Assembly (NCBI GenBank): GCA_028709565.1
Contig: JAQVWU010000016.1
Coordinates: 1 to 17,681 of the forward strand
DNA length: 17,681 nucleotides
Origin: Eubacteriales bacterium
GTDB taxonomy: Bacteria; Bacillota; Clostridia; Oscillospirales; CAG-272
Direction of reading: 5' to 3'
Part shown: one piece after another, positions 1 through 6,369 of the stretch
How positions within the stretch are numbered: position 1 is the first letter of the stretch
Layout of the letters: each line of letters begins with the position of its first letter
Translations under genes and position numbers: made by a program
Notes under the pieces: model-generated
The model's database searches: none
The model's input: the letters and a program-made list of their open reading frames with translations, nothing else
Told to the model about the DNA's origin: nothing

Positions 1-549
1 TGCATCGCCATGGGCGCACTCGGATTATGTCAGTTTGCCGGAACGGTAATCTTCGGCACGCTTTGTTACAACCTGTTGATTCCCGCTGATTTTACTTTGG
101 GCGGTATGCCCCTCTCGCTGTCCGCCCTTACCGTCGAGTCGGCACTGCTGATCTTTTTATATTTTATACTCGGGTACAGTCTGTATGCTGTCATGAACGC
201 CGTTTGCGGCGCGTCGGTGAGTAAGATTGAGGACCTCAATTCCGCCATGATGCCGGTAATGATGATAGCCATGGTGTCATTTTATCTCGGTTATTTTACG
301 GCGGTCATCAATGCCGGCGGCAGCCTCTTTCAAAAAATTGTCATGTATATCCCCTTTACCTCCCCGTTTATAGTACCGTTTAAGCTGCTCAATGGTGATA
401 TTGCGGCGGTTGATCTGGTCATTTCAATCGCGGCGCTGATTGCCGCCATTGTCATAACAACATATATATCAATTCGTGTCTATTCCGCTTCCGTTCTGCA
501 TTACGGCAAAAGACTGAAACTGAGAGAGGCATATAATATAAAACTTTAA
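1..549 (+). CDS. ABC-2/NatB-type transporter permease, C-terminal part (5' end outside window)
   Basis: The reading frame is open from base 1 to a TAA at 547-549, so this is the last 182 or so codons of a gene that begins before the window. The visible part has about four to five hydrophobic membrane segments. A typical ABC-2/NatB stretch (GYSLYAVMNAVCGASVSK, then EDLNSAMMPVMM) precedes a helix ending in YLGYF, a P-rich SPFIVPFKLL segment and a final helix. Permeases of this family pair with a NatA-type ATPase to export sodium, drugs or other small compounds; the ATPase is not visible here. The substrate cannot be told from this fragment. The ATG at 10 is internal and should not be taken as the start. 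No clear terminator follows before the next promoter at 599. Confidence 0.82.
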   Translation, partial: CIAMGALGLCQFAGTVIFGTLCYNLLIPADFTLGGMPLSLSALTVESALLIFLYFILGYSLYAVMNAVCGASVSKIEDLNSAMMPVMMIAMVSFYLGYFTAVINAGGSLFQKIVMYIPFTSPFIVPFKLLNGDIAAVDLVISIAALIAAIVITTYISIRVYSASVLHYGKRLKLREAYNIKL

Positions 550-598
550 AATTAACAGTAAGTTAACAGATTGTCGAAAAAATCCGACATCTGCGCAG

Positions 599-627
599 TT
601 GACAAAAACACCGCAATGTGATATAAT
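599..627 (+). promoter_or_regulatory. SigA-type promoter of the rplJL operon
   Basis: TTGACA (599-604), a 17-bp spacer and TATAAT (622-627) match the vegetative consensus at every hexamer position. Transcription would start near 634, just before the L10 leader. Such a perfect promoter fits a highly expressed ribosomal protein operon. Confidence 0.92.
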
Positions 628-635
628 ATCCCGGT

Positions 636-796
636 ATTCCAAAGACAGCAGGTCATGCGGATAAAACCGCGTGTAAAACGCTCCTGCCGAGGACACAGAT
701 AAAAACGGTATCAAAAAAAACATAACAGCGTTTTTCCGACCGCTTATATATCAGTCCGCCGGCAGATATTTTATTACGCCTGCGGCGTTTTTGTTT
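636..796 (+). ncRNA. Ribosomal protein L10 leader with transcription attenuator
   Basis: The 5' untranslated RNA carries the recognisable L10-leader core. AAGACAGCAGG (642-652) pairs through GCAGG with CCTGC at 683-687, followed by CGAGGACACA. An inner hairpin sits between (655-660 with 667-672, loop 661-666). Downstream, 757-760 plus 762-765 can pair with 780-787 to form a hairpin followed by a T-rich tract (788-796). As an alternative, 684-694 can pair with 754-765 (ten pairs around a small internal loop), which would break both the L10-binding stem and the terminator. In the known mechanism of this leader family, excess L10(L12)4 binds the core and favours termination. The pairings are read by eye and not energy-checked. 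Confidence 0.88.
757..796 (+). terminator. Conditional intrinsic terminator of the L10 leader
   Basis: 757-760 (CGCC) and 762-765 (GCAG) pair with CTGCGGCG at 780-787. One G is bulged and the loop is about 14 nt. The following TTTTTGTTT (788-796) is the release tract. A shorter nested hairpin, ACGCC-TGC-GGCGT (776-788), is also possible. The 5' arm is shared with the alternative pairing to 684-694, so termination is expected to be conditional. Confidence 0.7.
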
Positions 797-832
797 GAAT
801 ACGCTGACAAAAATTCGGAGGTGAAACATACA

Positions 833-1348
833 ATGCCGAGTGCAAAAATACTGGAAAAAAAGCAAAAAGAACTGGACGCGCTGGTTGACAGGATCAAGTC
901 ATCGGCTGCCGGTGTGCTGGTTAATTACCAGGGTATTACCGTCGCGGACGATACCGCCATGCGCACCGAACTGCGCAAAGCGGATGTGGATTACAGGGTT
1001 TATAAAAACACCATGACCCAGCGGGCATGCGATGAAACCGGGTTTTCGGAACTGAAAGAACATCTCGTCGGTATGACAGCCCTGGCGGTCAGCGCCGATC
1101 CGGTTGCCCCTGCGAAGATTCTGCGCAAATACGCGGAAAAGATCCCTTCTTTCGAAATTAAAGCGGGTTATGTCGAAGGACATGTGCTTGATCAGAAGGG
1201 TGTAATGGAGCTTGCCGATATTCCCTCAAAAGAGAATCTTATCGCTAAAATGATGGGCAGTCTGCAGTCGTCACTTTACGGGCTGGCCTATGTACTTCAG
1301 GCAAAAATCGACAAAGAAACCGGCGACGCAGCCGAAGCCGCGGAATAA
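833..1348 (+). CDS. rplJ: 50S ribosomal protein L10
   Basis: The protein has 171 residues, normal for bacterial L10, which anchors L7/L12 dimers to the 50S stalk base. The start MPSAKILEKKQKELDALVD, the early GVLVNYQGITVADDTAMR segment and the VDYRVYKNTMTQRA stretch are typical of L10. The C-terminal helix (SLYGLAYVLQAKIDKE), where L12 dimers bind, is present. The ATG at 833 is chosen over the in-frame TTG at 791 because GGAGGTG (817-823) lies 9 nt upstream and 791 falls inside the attenuator T-tract. The gene is co-transcribed with rplL 50 bp downstream and is probably controlled by its own product through the leader. Confidence 0.97.
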   Translation: MPSAKILEKKQKELDALVDRIKSSAAGVLVNYQGITVADDTAMRTELRKADVDYRVYKNTMTQRACDETGFSELKEHLVGMTALAVSADPVAPAKILRKYAEKIPSFEIKAGYVEGHVLDQKGVMELADIPSKENLIAKMMGSLQSSLYGLAYVLQAKIDKETGDAAEAAE

Positions 1349-1398
1349 ACCGCACACATCACATAATATTTTATAAGTGAAATTACGGAGGATTAAAA

Positions 1399-1773
1399 AT
1401 GTCTAACGAAAAAACAACCGTTATACTCGATCAGATTAAGGAACTGACAATACTTGAACTTGCCGACCTCGTCAAAGCGCTTGAAACCGAATTCGGCGTT
1501 TCGGCTGCCCCCGTAGCGGCTGTCGGCGTTGCGGCTGCAGCGGCTCCCGTGGAAGAAGAGAAAACAGAGTTTGATGTTGTACTTGCCGAAATAGGCGCGA
1601 AGAAGCTCGAGGTTATCAAAGCCGTACGCGAATACACGGGTCTGGGATTGAAAGACGCCAAAGACCTTGTTGAATCGGCGCCCAAGGCCATTAAAGAAGG
1701 CGTAACCAAAGATGAAGCCGAGGAAATGAAGAAGAAACTCACCGAAGCCGGCGCTACAATCGAAATAAAGTAA
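1399..1773 (+). CDS. rplL: 50S ribosomal protein L7/L12
   Basis: The protein is 124 residues long. It has an N-terminal dimerisation helix pair (ILDQIKELTILELADLVKALE), an Ala/Pro-rich hinge at about residues 34-54, and the conserved C-terminal factor-binding domain (EKTEFDVVL, KKLEVIKAVRE, GLGLKDAKDLVE, AEEMKKKLTEAGA). This stalk protein recruits and stimulates translational GTPases. The ribosome binding site GGAGG (1387-1391) lies 7 nt before the ATG. It is second in the rplJL operon, and a strong intrinsic terminator follows 16 bp after the stop. The usual next genes, rpoB and rpoC, are absent. Confidence 0.98.
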   Translation: MSNEKTTVILDQIKELTILELADLVKALETEFGVSAAPVAAVGVAAAAAPVEEEKTEFDVVLAEIGAKKLEVIKAVREYTGLGLKDAKDLVESAPKAIKEGVTKDEAEEMKKKLTEAGATIEIK

Positions 1774-1789
1774 AAAAACCGAAAATACT

Positions 1790-1824
1790 GCATAGCCGCT
1801 GCGCGAAAACGGCTATGCTTTTTT
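1790..1824 (+). terminator. Intrinsic terminator of rplJL
   Basis: GCATAGCCG (1790-1798) pairs perfectly with CGGCTATGC (1810-1818) across an 11-nt loop and is followed by six T (1819-1824). This closes the rplJL transcript before pfkA. Confidence 0.95.
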
Positions 1825-1864
1825 CTGTTAGCCAATATGCCGGAAAATACGAAAATTAATATAA

Positions 1865-1893
1865 TTTACTTGATTTAACCGTATTTATATAAT
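1865..1893 (+). promoter_or_regulatory. Putative SigA promoter of pfkA
   Basis: TTTACT (1865-1870), a 17-bp spacer and TATAAT (1888-1893) lie in a very AT-rich stretch (about 1850-1920) right after the rplL terminator. A second TATAAT at 1904-1909 has no good -35 partner. The downstream gene needs its own promoter, which supports the call. Confidence 0.55.
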
Positions 1894-1940
1894 AAACTTA
1901 TTATATAATAATTAAAACAGAGATGACAGAGGTGAATAAT

Positions 1941-3194
1941 ATGGTTAGCGAGAGAAAAAAGCGCATCGGGGTCCTGACTTCGGGAGGAGACGCGCCGGGA
2001 ATGAATGCCGCCATACGCGCGGTTGTTTTAGCCACCCGCAAAGCCGGATATGAAGTAATGGGGATATATGAGGGCTATAAAGGCCTGGTATACGATAATA
2101 TGAAACTCATGTATGAAAATGATGTTGACAATATTATCGATAAAAGCGGTACGATTCTCTATTCCGACCGCTGCGATGAGTTTTCAACGCACGAGGGTAT
2201 GGTAAAGGCGGCGGAGGTGTGCAGAAAAAACAACATATGCGGTCTGGTGGTTATCGGCGGCGACGGCACATTGAGCGGCGCCACCGAATTTTCCATGACG
2301 CAGGGGATACCATGTATAGGCATACCGGGCACCATTGACAACGACCTGGTGGTTTCCGATTATACGGTCGGTTATGACACCGCCATGAATACAATCATAT
2401 CGATGGCGGACAACTGCCGCTACACATGCAATTCGCACCGGCGCTGCGAGGTGATAGAGGTTATGGGTCGGGGAGCGGGCGATATAGCGCTCTATACCGG
2501 TATCGCGTCTGGCGCCCAGGTCATACTGACAAAAGAGGTTTTCTTTGAAAAGGAAAAGGCCTTCGCCGATACGATAGCCTATCTGGATGAACTGCGCCGC
2601 GGAGGAAAGCGAAACTTTACGGTTATCGTTGCCGAGGGTATACCGCTTGATATAAAGTCTGAGTATAAATCGGAGCTTGCGGCGCAGCTTGCCAAAGATA
2701 TCGACTATTATACCGGGGATATTGACCCCGAGACCGAAGCCAGACGAGGCGCCGATCCGGACAACAGAAAAATATACCGCCCCAATCATATCGAGACCAA
2801 ATTCGTACGCCTGGCTCATATAGTAAGAGGCGGCATTCCCACCCTGCGGGACCGTGTGACCGCGTCGCGTATGGGAGTGATGGCGGTTGAATTGCTGAAT
2901 GCCGGTGAAAATGACAAGGTGATTTGCGAACAGGACGGGAAACTTACGGCGGTTGACATTAAATACGCGATATCAGCCGATAAAATATATAAAATCATGC
3001 TCAACAAGAAATACTACGAAGCCGGTATGCTCAATGAAGGCTCGGAAAAAGATTATCTGAAATATCATAAGAAATACGAGACCTTTTCCGCGGGCATGTC
3101 CGACACAGACAAAAAGAACCTGGCAGCTTACGCTGAACGAAAACTCGCCGAATTCAGGGAGGTTGCCGCCGAGGCCTCGAAGATAACCGGATAA
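1941..3194 (+). CDS. pfkA: ATP-type 6-phosphofructokinase, long form
   Basis: This enzyme phosphorylates fructose 6-phosphate to fructose 1,6-bisphosphate in glycolysis. Visible motifs are GVLTSGGDAPGMNAAIR (about 10-26), GGDGT (106-110), the catalytic PGTIDND (129-135), EVMGRGAGD (173-181) and the sugar-phosphate region RGG...DRVTASRMG near residue 317. The G in GGDGT and the G in PGTIDND are those of ATP-using enzymes; PPi-dependent enzymes usually have GGDD and PKTIDND. At 417 residues it is about 100 longer than E. coli PfkA. The extra sequence lies in an acidic segment around YYTGDIDPETEARRGADPD and a C-terminal extension, a size I associate with clostridial homologues. The ATG at 1941 is preferred over 1923 because AGAGGTG (1928-1934) sits 6 nt before it. 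Confidence 0.93.
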   Translation: MVSERKKRIGVLTSGGDAPGMNAAIRAVVLATRKAGYEVMGIYEGYKGLVYDNMKLMYENDVDNIIDKSGTILYSDRCDEFSTHEGMVKAAEVCRKNNICGLVVIGGDGTLSGATEFSMTQGIPCIGIPGTIDNDLVVSDYTVGYDTAMNTIISMADNCRYTCNSHRRCEVIEVMGRGAGDIALYTGIASGAQVILTKEVFFEKEKAFADTIAYLDELRRGGKRNFTVIVAEGIPLDIKSEYKSELAAQLAKDIDYYTGDIDPETEARRGADPDNRKIYRPNHIETKFVRLAHIVRGGIPTLRDRVTASRMGVMAVELLNAGENDKVICEQDGKLTAVDIKYAISADKIYKIMLNKKYYEAGMLNEGSEKDYLKYHKKYETFSAGMSDTDKKNLAAYAERKLAEFREVAAEASKITG

Positions 3195-3238
3195 AAACAG
3201 GGACGATATATTCCGGCCGCATAAAACAGGAGGTCAGA

Positions 3239-4240
3239 ATGCCGTATAAAAGACCCCGTTTGGGACTGATTATATTTGTGACGGTTATATGTATCGCCCT
3301 TGTGGTCGCGACGGTATTCGGTGTGTCATCACTGCTTGCCGCTATAGCCGAAAAGATGCCCGCGGAAAAAGGGGGCATGGCGCAGACCGGCAATACCGAT
3401 ACCGACGCGGAGCTCAGCGCCGAATCGCCCGGCGAACCCGCCGCCGGGACGGTTTACCGCTATATCGATTTTACCCGGGCCGATGTCCATACCGGAAGCC
3501 TGATACTGGTCAATGCCGAAAACGAATATGTTTTTCCCGAAAGCCCCGATCTTCCGACCCTTTACGGAAACAAATCCGACACATATAAAATAAGCGGCTC
3601 GGAATTATCCCTTGAGCGGGAGACACTGCGCGCCCTGAACGAGATGATGCACGCCTTTTATGATAAATACTCCATAGGCGATGTGCTGGTGAGCGCCGGT
3701 TACCGTGATTACGATACCCAGATGGCTCTGTATTCCGGCCGGGTGGAAGCTGTCGGGCTGGAGGCGGTATCAGGCTATGTCTCCCTTGCCGGATACAGCG
3801 AGCATCACACGGGTCTGGCATTCGACCTGTCGGTTTATACCGACAGCGGGGTGACCATGACCCTTGCCGACCGGCCGCAATATGACTGGCTGGCCGATAA
3901 TTGTCATAAATACGGTTTTGTACTGCGTTATGATCCGTCAAAGACCGATATCACGGGCATATACGGAGAACAGTGGCATTTCAGACGGGTGGGTCTGCCC
4001 CATTCCTATTATATGAAAAAACACAATCTGGTCCTTGAGGAATATATCGACCTTCTGCGCGGCTATACCTTTGAGGGCAGCCATTTGACGGTAAGCGACG
4101 ATTTGGGCGGCAGTTATGAAATATACTATATACCGCTGTTAAACGGTGATGTTACCGAAATACCGGTGCCCGAAAGCGCCGTATATACCGTATCGGGCAA
4201 CAACAAAAACGGATTTATCGTTACCCTTCAATTGTCATAA
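3239..4240 (+). CDS. Membrane-anchored D-alanyl-D-alanine carboxypeptidase, VanY family
   Basis: This is a zinc peptidase expected to remove the terminal D-Ala from peptidoglycan stem peptides outside the cell. One N-terminal transmembrane helix (about 9-33) is followed by a low-complexity acidic linker (about 40-70). The M15B/VanY domain carries the zinc motif S187-E-H189-H-T-G-L-A-F-D196 and the catalytic motif E244-Q-W-H247; H189, D196 and H247 are the predicted ligands and E244 the catalytic acid/base. A C-terminal tail of about 80 residues (from about 255) has no family I recognise. AGGAGGT (3228-3234) sits 4 nt before the ATG. It lies 44 bp after pfkA, with no terminator seen between them. 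No vanRS or vanHAX genes are present, so a housekeeping cell-wall role is more likely than vancomycin resistance. Confidence 0.88.
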   Translation: MPYKRPRLGLIIFVTVICIALVVATVFGVSSLLAAIAEKMPAEKGGMAQTGNTDTDAELSAESPGEPAAGTVYRYIDFTRADVHTGSLILVNAENEYVFPESPDLPTLYGNKSDTYKISGSELSLERETLRALNEMMHAFYDKYSIGDVLVSAGYRDYDTQMALYSGRVEAVGLEAVSGYVSLAGYSEHHTGLAFDLSVYTDSGVTMTLADRPQYDWLADNCHKYGFVLRYDPSKTDITGIYGEQWHFRRVGLPHSYYMKKHNLVLEEYIDLLRGYTFEGSHLTVSDDLGGSYEIYYIPLLNGDVTEIPVPESAVYTVSGNNKNGFIVTLQLS

Positions 4241-4287
4241 ACAATGCAGGCGGACACTCGGATAAAGTGGCTAAAGGGGATTAAGAT

Positions 4288-4839
4288 ATGAAGACAGTTT
4301 TTGCAATCGTCATAATTGCCGTGTCGGTTTTATGGTTGTGCCCTTCCTGCGCCGGCGAAGAGATAACGGAGCTGACTGAGGGGACCGGCGATATATCGCA
4401 GATTGGTTCGAAAGATATCGGGGAATCGTTTATATATATCCAAGACGGCAGGGAGACCGGTCTGGATTATGAGACCTTTCCCCTTCAATGGAATTTGATA
4501 TACTTTTCTTTTGTGCATTATTCCGATCTGTTTTATGACAGGTATGCCGCCGGCGGGCAGCAGCCGCAAAAGGTCCCGGACGGGGCGGAGATTGTCCTGG
4601 GCTTCGGCGACAATACCCCCGCGTCGCTTACAATAACGAGAGACCCGGCAACATATACAGATGAAGAGGGCGGACCGGCGGAGGAAGTTCACTATACGGT
4701 GAACATCGCTTCGGAGCAGACAGCGGTATTCGACGTGGATTTCAGGGAGAGTGAGGTTCTGTATTATACGGTTCTGGCCCGATGGTCAAACGGCAATACC
4801 GTATTGTACGCCTTTGCCGTCGGGCTCAGCCCGCGATAA
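4288..4839 (+). CDS. Putative lipoprotein of unknown function
   Basis: I do not recognise this 183-residue protein. It starts with a short signal-like segment (MKTVFAIVIIAVSVLWLC) ending in PSC-AGEE. Cys21 could be lipidated, but the preceding residues are only a weak lipobox. The remainder is acidic with alternating strand-like stretches (DGAEIVLGFGDN, PASLTITRDP, VHYTVNIAS, VLYYTVLARWSNGNTVLYAFAVGL), suggesting a small beta-sandwich domain on the outer face of the membrane. AAGGGGA (4274-4280) is 7 nt before the ATG. It follows the VanY-type gene by 47 bp and may share its transcript. Its last 14 bases overlap the end of the convergent YhhN-family gene. Confidence 0.75.
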   Translation: MKTVFAIVIIAVSVLWLCPSCAGEEITELTEGTGDISQIGSKDIGESFIYIQDGRETGLDYETFPLQWNLIYFSFVHYSDLFYDRYAAGGQQPQKVPDGAEIVLGFGDNTPASLTITRDPATYTDEEGGPAEEVHYTVNIASEQTAVFDVDFRESEVLYYTVLARWSNGNTVLYAFAVGLSPR

Positions 4840-5455
4840 GAATCAGAAGCTGCCCCGCCGGATAAAACCACCAGATAAGCTCATGCCCCAACGGCGATGA
4901 AATGCCGGCGATGCGGTCGATACCTATTATCATATCGGAAATAAAAAAGGAAAGCGCCCCGGCGGCACCCAGCAGGGCAATGCCCCGGGCGGAAAACGCC
5001 AGCGAAAAGATAACGCAGCAGTTTGCCCCGATTATGACAAGATACGCAAGGCAAAGCAGGACCATACCCGTGTTAAATCCGCCGGACTTAAGGCCAAGCA
5101 ACACAATCAATATGAATCCGCACGCGACAAGCGCGACTCCGGTGAAAAAACCGGCATTTACCAGTGGATAAGAGCCGGTTTTTATTTTATAGAGATACGC
5201 GGAGGCATACAGCATATGCGCGAGCATAAATAACAGAGCGCCGTAAACGAAGTAATGCGGAAGGTATTTTGACAGTCCGCGAAAGTTCATGAGCAGGATA
5301 TCGCCGCACGACGATATCAGCATAGCCGCCATACACAGATATCGGTCGGGTGTTCCGAAGACCAGGGCGAGTATCACGGCAAAGAGCGACATGAGCGAGG
5401 TGAAGACAAAGGTGCCCGGAAGATTAAGCGCCGGAATGGCAAATTTTTTGTGCAT
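4826..5455 (-). CDS. YhhN-family integral membrane protein (lysoplasmalogenase-like)
   Basis: This 209-residue protein has about eight hydrophobic segments and the YhhN/TMEM86 signatures: SSCGDILLM, then YGALLFMLAHMLYASAY, then LGAAGALSFFISDMIIGIDR, and a final WWFYPAGQLLI. The animal homologue TMEM86B hydrolyses the vinyl-ether bond of lysoplasmalogens, and many clostridia make plasmalogens, so a lipid role is plausible. The bacterial function is inferred only. The ATG at 5455 has no clear Shine-Dalgarno but lies 12 nt after the stop of the flavoprotein gene, so coupled translation is likely. The 3' end overlaps the convergent lipoprotein gene by 14 bp. Confidence 0.85.
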   Translation of the reverse strand: MHKKFAIPALNLPGTFVFTSLMSLFAVILALVFGTPDRYLCMAAMLISSCGDILLMNFRGLSKYLPHYFVYGALLFMLAHMLYASAYLYKIKTGSYPLVNAGFFTGVALVACGFILIVLLGLKSGGFNTGMVLLCLAYLVIIGANCCVIFSLAFSARGIALLGAAGALSFFISDMIIGIDRIAGISSPLGHELIWWFYPAGQLLILIAG

Positions 5456-5467
5456 AACGGCAGCTTT

Positions 5468-6343
5468 TTATTTTAAGGACCGGCAGTATTTGACCGATGC
5501 CATGCCGGCTACGGCACCGCTGTATACGGCTGCCGCAATCTGGGGCAGCGCCCTGCGTTCGCCCACCGAAATGCAGTCTCCGGCCGCGTATAAGCCGGGT
5601 ATGCCGGTCTCCATATCCTCGTTGACGCTTATATAACCGCCGTCGGTTGCGGCGCCTATCTTGGCTGCCAGTTCGGCGCTGCCCGCGGCACCGATTGCCA
5701 CAAACAATCCGCTCAATCCCAGCATATCGCCGTCATCGAAGCGCACATTTTCCAGCCGTTCACCGCCCTCAAGGGCGGTTATTTTCTTTGTGATTATTTT
5801 TATACCGTCGGGGAAAGCGACCTGAGGTTCGGCTCCGTCGGTGAGCAGTGTGACCGACGCCGCTATATGACTCAGTTCCTCGGCCTCATGCGCGGCGTAT
5901 TCACCCGAACCCCATACGGCAACGTTCTTTCCGCGGTGAAAGAATCCGTCGCATACCGCGCAGCGGCTGATACCGGCCCCGTCGAAGCGTTTAAATCCCT
6001 CGACTTTCGGGGTGCGGCGGGGCATACCGGTCGCTATGATAACGCTGTCGGCGGTGAGCGGCGTATTGTCGGACAGTGTGACACTGAAAATGCCGTCCCA
6101 GCTCAGGTTCACCGCCTCGCCGCTTATAAATCGCACACCCAGCCGCCCGGCCTGCGCTTTGCCGGCGTCGGCAAGCCCGTGCCCGTCGACAGGCGCGGCA
6201 AACCCGTAATAATTCTCAATCTTTTCCGCGCGTTCCAGCGACCCTATTCCGTTTGATATGACCGATGTTTCGATATTGCCGCGGACGGCATACAGTGAAG
6301 CGGATATTCCGGCAGGTCCGGAACCTATGATTATAACAGACAT
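5468..6343 (-). CDS. Thioredoxin-reductase-like FAD oxidoreductase with CxxC active site
   Basis: This 291-residue flavoprotein has the FAD dinucleotide motif IIGSGPAG (5-12), an IIATG motif (102-106), the redox-active C128-A-V-C131-D-G-F-F and the C-terminal FAD motif LYAAGDC (251-257), in the TrxB order. The central domain has GSGEYAAHEAEEL (145-157) where NADPH-dependent TrxB has a GGGxSAxEEA-like motif. The HRRxxxR segment that binds the NADPH phosphate is replaced by LLTDGAEP. It may therefore use ferredoxin or another donor, as clostridial ferredoxin-type flavin thioredoxin reductases do; that is inference. The ATG at 6343 is preferred to 6358 because GGAGG (6353-6349 on the minus strand) lies 5 nt before it. 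No thioredoxin gene is nearby. Confidence 0.87.
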   Translation of the reverse strand: MSVIIIGSGPAGISASLYAVRGNIETSVISNGIGSLERAEKIENYYGFAAPVDGHGLADAGKAQAGRLGVRFISGEAVNLSWDGIFSVTLSDNTPLTADSVIIATGMPRRTPKVEGFKRFDGAGISRCAVCDGFFHRGKNVAVWGSGEYAAHEAEELSHIAASVTLLTDGAEPQVAFPDGIKIITKKITALEGGERLENVRFDDGDMLGLSGLFVAIGAAGSAELAAKIGAATDGGYISVNEDMETGIPGLYAAGDCISVGERRALPQIAAAVYSGAVAGMASVKYCRSLK

Positions 6344-6369
6344 TTTAACCTCCAGCATTTGATATATTT

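Noticed and set aside
791..832. In-frame TTG start 42 bp upstream of the L10 ATG
   Set aside because: It lies in the attenuator T-tract and has no suitable ribosome binding site, whereas ATG 833 has GGAGGTG at 9 nt and gives a normal L10 N-terminus.
2184..2819. Long antisense open frame inside pfkA (211 codons)
   Set aside because: Shadow of a strongly conserved coding gene; its translation shows no recognisable domain and no ribosome binding site was seen.
3239..4240. Vancomycin resistance locus
   Set aside because: Only a VanY-type carboxypeptidase is present; there are no ligase, dehydrogenase, VanX or two-component genes, so a housekeeping role is more likely.
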